From positions 1 through 64,000 of the forward strand of contig JADGEQ010000020.1 of the NCBI GenBank assembly GCA_016744295.1: a DNA stretch of 64,000 nt, written 5' to 3'. Positions 7,892-15,742 of the stretch are shown one piece after another. Position 1 is the first letter of the stretch. Each line of letters opens with the position of its first letter. This DNA is from Desulfobacteraceae bacterium. Lineage in GTDB: Bacteria > Desulfobacterota > Desulfobacteria > Desulfobacterales > Desulfobacteraceae. The notes beneath the pieces were generated by a model. The model was not told where the DNA came from and made no database searches. It worked only from the letters and a program-made list of their open reading frames with translations. The translations under genes and the position numbers were made by a program.

Positions 7892-8579
7892 GTTATTTGG
7901 CGTAGGCGTTGGACCAGGGGATCCTGAACTGATTACGGTCAAGGCTGTCAGGGTGATCAAAGAAGCAGATATTGTTTTTACTGCGGCTTCCAGTAAAAAT
8001 AAATACAGTCTTGCAGTGGAAATAGCCTCCCCTTATATTGCCCCGGAAGCCAGGATTGAACACCTGGGATTTCCCATGACCAAGGACGCAGGCGAGGTGG
8101 AAGCGGCATGGATTGCCAATGCAAAACAAATTGCCGCGGCTCTGGAGCAGGGATTGACAGCAGTTTTTCTCACCCTGGGGGATCCCACCACCTATTCAAC
8201 CTTTGGGTATGTTTTGAAGAAAATGAAATGTATCAAGCCCGATGCGGATATTGAAACCATTCCCGGCATTACCTCCTTCCATGCAGCCTCGGCCAGGTTA
8301 AACAGAATATTGGTAGAGGGGGAGGAGTCCCTGCTGGTAACCTCGGGCGCGTTTGGGGGAGACAAGATACGACAGGTTAAACAAGTTGAAAACGTGGCCA
8401 TTGTAAAAGCCTATAAAAATATTACAGATATTAATATGGCCCTGAAGGATGGCGGTTTCCATGCAAATGGAGTGGCTGTTTCAAAATGTGGCCGGAAAAA
8501 TGAAGAAATAATAGAAAGTCTGGATGCTCTTGAAACAAGGGAACCCGACTATTGGACATTGATTCTCGCATCAAAATGA
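7875..8579 (+). CDS. cbiL: Cobalt-factor II C20-methyltransferase CbiL
   Basis: SAM-dependent methylation of C20 of cobalt-factor II. The 234-residue product has the tetrapyrrole methylase fold: N-terminal GVGVGPGDPELITVKAVRVI, a central LTLGDPTTYSTFGYVL and the PGITSFHAASARLN loop that fits CbiL/CobI rather than other methylases. Two adjacent ATGs (7872, 7875) follow AAAAGGA; the second gives the better spacing. It overlaps btuF upstream and shares an ATGA with the next gene, so it is translationally coupled within the operon. Confidence 0.92.
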   Translation: MKKTGKLFGVGVGPGDPELITVKAVRVIKEADIVFTAASSKNKYSLAVEIASPYIAPEARIEHLGFPMTKDAGEVEAAWIANAKQIAAALEQGLTAVFLTLGDPTTYSTFGYVLKKMKCIKPDADIETIPGITSFHAASARLNRILVEGEESLLVTSGAFGGDKIRQVKQVENVAIVKAYKNITDINMALKDGGFHANGVAVSKCGRKNEEIIESLDALETREPDYWTLILASK

Positions 8580-9655
8580 ATCCGCGCAAGGCTAACAAAA
8601 AACAGGTCAACTATAAGAAACTTGGTCTGTCTGTTCTGTTCACCCTGATCCTTATGGGTTCAAGCACGGTGATATTTGATACACTGACACTTGGGTCAAG
8701 CCTTAAAGGGCTTGGGGTACCGCTTTTGCGTCTTATGGGGTTTATCTCCATCGGTCTTCTGGTTGGTCAAATCATCGAGGCCAAGGGGTGGACAAAGCAG
8801 GTGGCGGTTTTGGCACGCCCTTTGTTCAGATATTCCCGGATGGGAAATCACTGCAGCGCTGCCTTTACAATGGCTTTTTTGTCTGGGGCTGCTGCCAATG
8901 CAATGCTCTTGGAATTTTACGAAGAGAATAAAATTTCAAAATTGCAGCTTTTTCTGGCAAATTATATAAACCAGTTTCCGGCATTTTTCCTGCATCTTCC
9001 CACCACCATGTTCATTGTACTTCCTTTGACGGGAATAGCTGGCGGATTATATTTTTTAATCACCTTTTTGGCAACTTTATTCAGAACGCTTTGTTTTCTT
9101 GGGTTTGGACATTTTTTTTTAAAAAAGCCTGACCTATATTTAGCGGGACAAGAAAAAGAGGTTTTTGCTAAAGCCAAAATAATGGATCGGGAAAATTCAT
9201 GGGTGACTCTCTTTAAAAGCATACAAATGCGGTTGCCAGGCAGGATTGCCAATATTTTCACCTGGGTACTTCCCATTTATACCCTGGTGTACATATTAAA
9301 TTTAAATGGTTTTTTTGACTATTTGAACCAGACCCTGTCAGCCTATGTTACCATTCGCCTGATGCCGGTGGAGTCCTTATCCATTGTTGTTTTAAGCTTT
9401 GCTGCGGAATTCACCTCGGGCTTTGCTGCTGCTGGTGCCCTGATGAATGCAGGGGTTCTTAGTGTCAAGCAGACCGTAATTGCCCTGTTGCTCGGCAATG
9501 TTCTGGCCTTTCCCATCCGGGCGTTGCGGCATCAACTGCCCCGCTATATGGGGATTTTTTCTCCAAAAATGGGATTGCAATTGCTATTATCAGGACAATT
9601 TTTTAGGGTGGTTAGCATCATTTTCATTGGAACTTTATATTATTTGGCGGTATAG
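8576..9655 (+). CDS. Gate-domain (nucleoside recognition-like) membrane protein in the cobalamin operon
   Basis: A 359-residue integral membrane protein with about eight hydrophobic segments. It resembles Gate/nucleoside-recognition domain proteins (SpmA/SpmB/YjiH type). The repeat-like segments RPLFRYSRMGNHCSAAFTMAF with SGAAANAMLLEFYEE in the first half, and SFAAEFTSGFAAAGALMNAG in the second, give a two-fold Gate arrangement. The ATG at 8576 overlaps the cbiL stop (ATGA), and cbiET begins 2 bases after its stop, so it belongs to the cobalamin operon. The function is not known to me. Cobalt or corrinoid-intermediate transport is inferred from context only. Confidence 0.7.
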   Translation: MNPRKANKKQVNYKKLGLSVLFTLILMGSSTVIFDTLTLGSSLKGLGVPLLRLMGFISIGLLVGQIIEAKGWTKQVAVLARPLFRYSRMGNHCSAAFTMAFLSGAAANAMLLEFYEENKISKLQLFLANYINQFPAFFLHLPTTMFIVLPLTGIAGGLYFLITFLATLFRTLCFLGFGHFFLKKPDLYLAGQEKEVFAKAKIMDRENSWVTLFKSIQMRLPGRIANIFTWVLPIYTLVYILNLNGFFDYLNQTLSAYVTIRLMPVESLSIVVLSFAAEFTSGFAAAGALMNAGVLSVKQTVIALLLGNVLAFPIRALRHQLPRYMGIFSPKMGLQLLLSGQFFRVVSIIFIGTLYYLAV

Positions 9656-9656
9656 C

Positions 9657-10907
9657 ATGAAACCTATCAATGTTATTGGAATCGGCCAGGGCAAAAAAGA
9701 CCTGACACCCACCCATCTTGCGCTCGTCCAGGCAGCTGATCTGCTGGTTGGCGGCAGGAGACACCTTGATATGTTTGCCGGCCATGGGGGGGAAACCCTT
9801 GTGATCACCGGCTTTATCGAGCAGGTGGTTGATGAAATAAAAGAAAAGATGCTCACCAAAAAAGTGGTGGTTCTGGCGTCTGGAGATCCGCTGTTTTACG
9901 GGATCGGCAGCACCCTTTCCCGGTATATAGATAAAAGACATCTGTTGATCCATGCCAATGTTTCATCGGTATCTGCAGGCTTTGCCGCCATTGGAGAGCC
10001 CTGGCATGATGCAAAAATTATCAGCCTCCATGGCAGAGTTTCCGATGAATTTTGTTTTTCAAGTCTGGCCGGGGAAACAAAGGTTGCATTTTTGACAGAC
10101 AAAAAAAAAGGACCCGGATATATTGCGTCCATGTTGATCCGTCAGGCGCTATACGGGTTCAGATTCTGCGTACTGGAAAACCTGGGCCATGAAGAAAAAG
10201 AAAAAATTTCCTGGTTTGATGATTATCCGTGTGTCTCTGATGTTTCGTTTGACCACCCCAATATTGTTATTCTTTTAAAATCTGGTAAGCACAGGGAGAA
10301 TGTTTCACCTGAAACCCATGTGGGTATGGATGATATTCTGTATCGGCATTCAAAGGGACTGATAACCAAATCTGAGATCCGCAGTATTACCCTGTCCAAA
10401 TTAGAATTGGTCAGAAAAGATCATGTTCTGTGGGACATCGGATCAGGTTCGGGCTCGGTCGGCATAGAAGCCTCCTTTCAGATACCCTGGGGCCAGGTGT
10501 TTGCAGTGGAAAAAAATCCGGAAAGAATTGGTGATATTATCCACAATATACAAATGTTTAACCAATCCAATATCAAAGTTTTGAATCTGGATTTTCCAGA
10601 AGGATCCGACCAGCTTAGTGAGCCCGATAGAATTTTTATTGGCGGTGGCGGCAGTCATCTTGAGCAAATTATGCATACCTGCTGCCTCCGCCTGAAAAAA
10701 CAGGGAACCATTGTTGTCAATACCATCTTGATTCAGAACATGGAGACAGCATTGCGGGTTTTAAAACAGAATGGGTTTTCTCCGGAAATGGTCCATATTC
10801 AGGTGTCCCGATCCAAACCCATGCCCTATGGAGACCGACTTGAACCCTTAAATCCTGTTTGGATAATTTCAGGCAGAAAACCACAAACTAAGGTTGAACC
10901 ACAATGA
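9657..10907 (+). CDS. cbiET: Precorrin methyltransferase/decarboxylase fusion CbiET
   Basis: A 416-residue fusion that methylates C5 and C15 and removes the C12 acetate carboxyl. Residues 1 to about 200 are CbiE (tetrapyrrole methylase: INVIGIGQGKKDLTPTHLAL, then LASGDPLFYGIGSTL). From about 225 on is CbiT, with the SAM motif DHVLWDIGSGSGSVGIEAS, AVEKNPERI, and the FIGGGGSHLEQI loop typical of CbiT. The fusion matches CobL architecture. The ATG at 9657 lies one base past the previous stop. Its stop overlaps cbiF by ATGA. Confidence 0.93.
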   Translation: MKPINVIGIGQGKKDLTPTHLALVQAADLLVGGRRHLDMFAGHGGETLVITGFIEQVVDEIKEKMLTKKVVVLASGDPLFYGIGSTLSRYIDKRHLLIHANVSSVSAGFAAIGEPWHDAKIISLHGRVSDEFCFSSLAGETKVAFLTDKKKGPGYIASMLIRQALYGFRFCVLENLGHEEKEKISWFDDYPCVSDVSFDHPNIVILLKSGKHRENVSPETHVGMDDILYRHSKGLITKSEIRSITLSKLELVRKDHVLWDIGSGSGSVGIEASFQIPWGQVFAVEKNPERIGDIIHNIQMFNQSNIKVLNLDFPEGSDQLSEPDRIFIGGGGSHLEQIMHTCCLRLKKQGTIVVNTILIQNMETALRVLKQNGFSPEMVHIQVSRSKPMPYGDRLEPLNPVWIISGRKPQTKVEPQ

Positions 10908-11692
10908 ACAAAACAGAGAATAAGGTAATTTTTGCAGGGGCCGGACCCGGTGACCCTGAGCTGATGACCATCAAATCCATGCGAGCACTCGAATCGGCTG
11001 ACCTTGTCATCTATGCCGGCTCTTTGGTTCCCGAAGCAGTTCTCTGCTGGAAGGGAAGCACCACTGAAACGATTTCCAGCGCAGGAATGAATCTGGATGA
11101 AATCATAGACAAGATAAAGGTCTATCATGGGTTGGGTAAACGGGTGGTCCGCCTTCATACAGGTGATCCTTCTTTGTACGGGGCCATCTTTGAGCAGATC
11201 CGGGAGCTTCAGAAGATTGGCATTCCCTATGAGGTTTTTCCGGGAGTGACGGCTGCCTTTGCCGCATCCTCCAGAATGGGAATGGAATACACCCTGCCGG
11301 AAGTCACCCAGACCCTCATTTTGACCCGGGTTTCAGGTCGAACACCGGTTCCTGAGAGTGAAGACTTGGAAAAGCTTGCCGCTATAAAATCTTCCATGGC
11401 CATCTATTTGAGCATTGGGCATGCCAAAAAAGTTCAAACAATTCTGGAAAGACACTACGGCAAGGAATCCCTTTGCGCCATCGCTTATAAGGTGAGTCAC
11501 CCGGAAGAGCAATTCTTTTATACAAAGATCCAGGATTTGACCAAAACCTGTGAAGAAAATAACATAACCCGGCACGCCCTTATAATCGTTGGCAAGGCTG
11601 TTGAAGCCAGCCAGACAAACCAGGCGCTTATTCCTTCTAAATTATATGACCCAGGCTTTTCCCATGGATACAGACAGGTTGAAAAAGATTAG
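10904..11692 (+). CDS. cbiF: Cobalt-precorrin-4 C11-methyltransferase CbiF
   Basis: SAM-dependent methylation at C11 during ring contraction. The 262-residue product shows GAGPGDPELMTIKSMRAL, the YAGSLVPEAVL segment specific for CbiF/CobM, LHTGDPSLYGAIFEQ and VFPGVTAAFAASSRMG. The ATG at 10904 overlaps the cbiET stop. Its 3' end overlaps cbiG by 29 bases, consistent with a tightly coupled operon. Confidence 0.94.
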   Translation: MNKTENKVIFAGAGPGDPELMTIKSMRALESADLVIYAGSLVPEAVLCWKGSTTETISSAGMNLDEIIDKIKVYHGLGKRVVRLHTGDPSLYGAIFEQIRELQKIGIPYEVFPGVTAAFAASSRMGMEYTLPEVTQTLILTRVSGRTPVPESEDLEKLAAIKSSMAIYLSIGHAKKVQTILERHYGKESLCAIAYKVSHPEEQFFYTKIQDLTKTCEENNITRHALIIVGKAVEASQTNQALIPSKLYDPGFSHGYRQVEKD

Positions 11693-12752
11693 CAAGTCTT
11701 CTTTATCCCTGGCCGTCTGGGCCATCACCCCAAATGGACTGGTCCTTGGTGAAAAGATTTGTCTGGGGGTTCCAGGTTCAAGGCTCTTTGTGTCCGAGCA
11801 GCTTGCAAAGGAGTGTCAGTTATCCTTTGAACCAGGGGGGCCGGGCCCAGGGGTGGCAACCTTCAAAAAATTGTCAACGGAGTTGGCCCTGGAATTTTCT
11901 CGGTTTTCAGCCCACATATTTATTTTTTCTGCGGGCATTGCTGTGAGGATGATTGCCCCCCTGATTCAATCAAAAATCACAGATCCCGGAGTGGTTGTGG
12001 TGGATGACAGGGGGATTCATGTTATCAGTTTGCTGTCAGGACATTTGGGGGGAGCCAACAGATTAACACAAAAAATTGCCGCCCTGATCGATGCCAGGCC
12101 TGTGGTTACAACCGCAACCGATGTTAATAACTTACCCTCCATTGACATGCTGGCCCGGGAGAACAATCTTTATATTGAAAATCCCGGGGCAATCAAGCAT
12201 GTAAATATGCGTTTCCTCAAGAACAGAACCATGGATGTTCATGACCCTTTAAATTGCATTAAAGCAAAGATCCCCGAAAGGTTTATAGAAAAGCAAATTC
12301 TCCCGATGCAAGGAACAGGCGTGGTCTGTACCTGGAAAACCATCAAGGTTCCACGTGAAACACTTGTATTGCGACCCAGGGTTCTGAGTGTTGGAATCGG
12401 ATGCAACCGGAATACTTCTTTGGAGGTTATTCATGATTTTCTTCAATTGGTTTTTGTCCGGGAGGGGATCAGCTTAAATTCTGTATTCACCCTGGCCACA
12501 ACCGATGTGAAGCATGATGAAAAAGGGTTGTTGAGCTTGGCAGACCGGCTGGAGCTTCCGTTAAAATTTTATGATAAGAACCAACTGAATTCAGTTGATA
12601 CTATAGAAACCCCATCAAAGATGGTTGAAAAACATTTAGGAGTAAAAAGCGTATGCGAAGCAGCAGCGATTCTGGCAGCAGCAAGGGGCCGACTGATAGT
12701 GACAAAAAAGAAAAACCCGGATGTGACCATAGCAGTGGCCTTAAAAGAATGA
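11664..12752 (+). CDS. cbiG: Cobalt-precorrin-5A hydrolase CbiG
   Basis: Opens the delta-lactone of cobalt-precorrin-5A and releases acetaldehyde. The 362-residue product is full length for CbiG. It has an N-terminal region with FIFSAGIAVRMIAPLI, then DPGVVVVDDRGIHVISLLSGHLGG (the CbiG_N hallmark), a middle linker, and a C-terminal CobE-like domain beginning at SVGIGCNRNTS and containing TTDVKHDEKGLL. I chose the ATG at 11664; further upstream in-frame starts only extend into cbiF. Its stop overlaps cbiH (ATGA). Confidence 0.92.
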   Translation: MDTDRLKKISKSSLSLAVWAITPNGLVLGEKICLGVPGSRLFVSEQLAKECQLSFEPGGPGPGVATFKKLSTELALEFSRFSAHIFIFSAGIAVRMIAPLIQSKITDPGVVVVDDRGIHVISLLSGHLGGANRLTQKIAALIDARPVVTTATDVNNLPSIDMLARENNLYIENPGAIKHVNMRFLKNRTMDVHDPLNCIKAKIPERFIEKQILPMQGTGVVCTWKTIKVPRETLVLRPRVLSVGIGCNRNTSLEVIHDFLQLVFVREGISLNSVFTLATTDVKHDEKGLLSLADRLELPLKFYDKNQLNSVDTIETPSKMVEKHLGVKSVCEAAAILAAARGRLIVTKKKNPDVTIAVALKE

Positions 12753-13537
12753 AATTATATGTGGTGGGGACAGGACCGGGAAGTGTTGCCCACATGTCCA
12801 ACCGGGCCGTGGCGGTAATAGAGCAAGCCGATTGCATTGCCGGTTACACTACCTATGTGGATTTGATCAGAGATCTGGTTGAAGATAAAAAAATTATTTC
12901 AACGGGAATGATGAAAGAGGTGGAACGTGTGGAACGGGCCATTGATATGGCATTGACAGGGCGTTCCTGTGCTCTTGTTTCCGGGGGGGATCCCGGGATT
13001 TATGCCATGGCCGGTCTGGTTTTTGAAATTTGTGAACAAAAAAATATTAAATTGTTCAGAGCCCTTGGGGAGGAGGATGTTTCAGGAACTGAAAAATATC
13101 TTGAACTGGAAGTTGTTCCTGGAATTCCTGCCCTTGCAGCCGGAGCAGCGCTTGTGGGTGCCCCATTAACCCATGATTTTGCCGCCATTTCCTTGAGCGA
13201 TCTTCTCACAGAGTGGGAAAAAATAGAGAAACGGCTGAGCTGTGCCGCCATGGCTGATTTTGTAATTGTATTGTACAATCCCAAGAGTAAAAAAAGGGAT
13301 TGGCAGTTAAACAAAGCCCAAAAACTCATCCTTGAGCACAGGGATGGTTCCACTCCTGTTGGGATTGTCACAGGGGCCATGCGGGAAAACCAGCGGGTTG
13401 ATTTTTGCCGGCTGGATGAGCTGGACAAGGCAGATGTGGGAATGCAGACGGTGCTGTTTATCGGTTCCAGTGCCTCCCTTCGTTATATGGATTTTTTGTT
13501 TACTCCCAGGGGATATGCCAAAAAATATGCGCTTTAG
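12749..13537 (+). CDS. cbiH: Cobalt-factor III C17-methyltransferase CbiH
   Basis: Catalyses C17 methylation and ring contraction. The 262-residue methylase has VVGTGPGSVAHMSNRAVAVI, an AGYTTYVDLI segment typical of CbiH/CobJ, SGGDPGIYAMAGLVFE, VVPGIPALAAGAALVGAPL and FVIVLYNPKSKKRDWQ. The ATG at 12749 shares its last bases with the cbiG stop; starts further upstream lie inside cbiG. About 100 bases separate it from the next gene, the largest gap in this operon. Confidence 0.93.
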   Translation: MKLYVVGTGPGSVAHMSNRAVAVIEQADCIAGYTTYVDLIRDLVEDKKIISTGMMKEVERVERAIDMALTGRSCALVSGGDPGIYAMAGLVFEICEQKNIKLFRALGEEDVSGTEKYLELEVVPGIPALAAGAALVGAPLTHDFAAISLSDLLTEWEKIEKRLSCAAMADFVIVLYNPKSKKRDWQLNKAQKLILEHRDGSTPVGIVTGAMRENQRVDFCRLDELDKADVGMQTVLFIGSSASLRYMDFLFTPRGYAKKYAL

Positions 13538-13639
13538 CCAGTTAAATAAATGGCCGATTATGGTTGGCGTGTTACAGAAAAATGATTGCACAATCACTCT
13601 TGCATTAAATGCAGAGGACCCGAGACAGGAGCGCAAGAT

Positions 13640-14152
13640 ATGAAAGGGTATGTACAGGTTTATACCGGGAACGGCAAAGGGAAAACCACTGCAAGTCTGG
13701 GGCTTGCCCTCAGGGCTGTTGGTGCAGGTCTGAAGGTATATATTGTTCAGTTTTTGAAAAAAGGCGATTATTCAGAGATAAAAGGGTTGTCAACCTTTGA
13801 AAATATTACTATTGAACAATATGGCATGGGTAAGTTTGTCCGGGGGAATCCTTCGGTGGAGGATAAGGCAGCCGGGAGTCTGGGGTACCAAAAATTATGT
13901 GACCTCCTTAAAAATAATGAGCATGACATGGTGATCGTAGAAGAGGGGAATGTGGCGGTTATGTGCGGCCTTATTTCCGAAGATGAATTGCTGGCACTCA
14001 TTGATATGAAACCGCCGAATGTCGAGTTGGTGATCACCGGCAGGGGGGCGCTTCCTTCTGTGATGGACAGGGCAGATCTGGTGACGGAGATGAAAGAAAT
14101 CAAGCACTATTACAAACAAGGGGTTATGGCCCGGGTGGGGATTGAAAAATGA
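13640..14152 (+). CDS. cobO: Corrinoid adenosyltransferase (second CobO copy)
   Basis: A 170-residue CobA/CobO/BtuR-family adenosyltransferase. It has the P-loop GNGKGKTTASLGLALRAVG, an LKVYIVQFLKKGDYSE strand and a C-terminal TGRGALPSVMDRADLVTEM. The usual Walker B-like (I/L)DE is VEEGNVAVM here, so the acidic pair is Glu-Glu instead of Asp-Glu. AGGAG stands 8 bases before the ATG at 13640. It overlaps cbiP by ATGA. Placement directly before cbiP fits adenosylation preceding amidation. The window therefore carries two paralogues under different riboswitch-controlled transcripts. Confidence 0.88.
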   Translation: MKGYVQVYTGNGKGKTTASLGLALRAVGAGLKVYIVQFLKKGDYSEIKGLSTFENITIEQYGMGKFVRGNPSVEDKAAGSLGYQKLCDLLKNNEHDMVIVEEGNVAVMCGLISEDELLALIDMKPPNVELVITGRGALPSVMDRADLVTEMKEIKHYYKQGVMARVGIEK

Positions 14153-15612
14153 CAAAAAATATTGCTGTCCTTGGTACTGGTTCGGATGTGGGTAAAAGTG
14201 TGGTTGCCGCAGGTATTTGCCGTTGCCTGAAGGACAGGGGGACTTTGGTTGCTCCCTTTAAATCACAGAACATGTCCAATAATTCCGGAATAACCCCCGA
14301 GGGTCTTGAAATGGGAAGGGCACAGATCGTACAGGCGGAAGCCGCGAGAATTCTTCCCCATGTGGACATGAATCCGATTTTGCTCAAACCCACCGGAGAG
14401 AAACAATCCCAGGTGATTTTAAATGGGTTGGTTCATGGGAATCAAACAGCCATGGATTATCATCAAAACAAGGAATTTTATTTTAAAAAAGCCTGTGAAG
14501 CCTTTGATCGGCTGTCTGCAAAATATGACCGGATCATCCTGGAAGGGGCAGGGTCCTGTGCCGAGGTTAACCTCATGGCAAATGATCTTGTGAATTTTCC
14601 CATGGCCGCCTATGCAAAGGCCGATGTGGTGCTGACAGCCGATATTCACAGAGGAGGGGTTTTTGCCCAGATAGTGGGAACCCTTGACTGTCTGCCAGAC
14701 CTTTACAGGGATATGGTCAAAGGATTTATCATCAATCGGTTCAGGGGGGACATTGCTCTTTTTAAGGACGGTGTGGAGTGGATAGAAAAAAGAACAGGGA
14801 AAAAAGTGTTTGGGGTCTTGCCCTGGTATTCTCATTTTAAAATTGATGCCGAAGATTCCGTTGAAATAGAAACATGTTGTAATCTAAACATGTTAGATCC
14901 AGAAGTACCCACTGTTGCAGTGGTTCGGCTGCCCCATATTGCCAATTTTACCGATTTCCATGCCCTTTCCCAGATAAAAGGACTTCAAACCGTATTTATT
15001 GACACGCCGAAAAATTTATCCAGATTTGCGGCCGTGATACTTCCGGGTTCCAAAAATACCCGGGAGGATCTTGACTGGCTCGGGAACGGGTTTGATGCTG
15101 CACTAGAGGAATATCACCGGGAAAAGGGGCATATTCTTGGGATTTGCGGAGGGTATCAGATGCTGGGAAGATGGGTGGATGATCCAGATGGGTTGGAAGG
15201 TCAGCCCGGTCGAAGCAAGGGGTTAGGACTGCTTCCCATAGAAACCGTTTTAAAGGCGCCCAAAACAACCACATTGAGCGAGTTTGAATGGGATGGCGCC
15301 CCGGGAAAAGGATATGAAATCCATATGGGGTTTACCCGGCGTTTTTCGGGTCACCCTTTTCTCAGTATCTCTTCTCGAAATTCATGCCCCTGTGATGACA
15401 CAGACGGGTGTATTTCTGAAGACCAGAAGGTCACAGGGACCTATGTTCATGGTTTCTTTGATGCCCCGGCCATCTCATCCAAGTGGCTTTCCATGATTGG
15501 CTTGGATGAACTTGCGATTCAGGCAAAAGTAATGGGTGATCGAAAGGAAAAAGACTATGATTTGCTCAAAGTCCATTTTGAGACCCATGTTGACCTTGGA
15601 GCCTTATACTAG
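14149..15612 (+). CDS. cbiP: Adenosylcobyric acid synthase CbiP/CobQ
   Basis: ATP- and glutamine-dependent amidation of four carboxylates of adenosylcobyrinic diamide. The 487-residue product has an N-terminal dethiobiotin-synthetase-like ATPase (LGTGSDVGKSVVAAGICR, then PFKSQNMSNNSG) and a C-terminal class I glutaminase-like domain with LPGSKNTREDLDWL and the nucleophile cysteine in GICGGYQMLG. A late YVHGFFDAP supplies the conserved histidine. Length and order match CobQ. It is the last cobalamin gene of the operon and overlaps cobO2 by 4 bases. Confidence 0.95.
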   Translation: MTKNIAVLGTGSDVGKSVVAAGICRCLKDRGTLVAPFKSQNMSNNSGITPEGLEMGRAQIVQAEAARILPHVDMNPILLKPTGEKQSQVILNGLVHGNQTAMDYHQNKEFYFKKACEAFDRLSAKYDRIILEGAGSCAEVNLMANDLVNFPMAAYAKADVVLTADIHRGGVFAQIVGTLDCLPDLYRDMVKGFIINRFRGDIALFKDGVEWIEKRTGKKVFGVLPWYSHFKIDAEDSVEIETCCNLNMLDPEVPTVAVVRLPHIANFTDFHALSQIKGLQTVFIDTPKNLSRFAAVILPGSKNTREDLDWLGNGFDAALEEYHREKGHILGICGGYQMLGRWVDDPDGLEGQPGRSKGLGLLPIETVLKAPKTTTLSEFEWDGAPGKGYEIHMGFTRRFSGHPFLSISSRNSCPCDDTDGCISEDQKVTGTYVHGFFDAPAISSKWLSMIGLDELAIQAKVMGDRKEKDYDLLKVHFETHVDLGALY

Positions 15613-15742
15613 CCCCTGGCCTGTGAAAAAAAGCGAGAACACGCTTCTGGCAGGGTAATGATCTTATTATTTACTTTCCGGTATAAATTCATTATCTTGA
15701 ATTCCACAATCACACATAAAACTATAGTGGGAAGGACAGACC

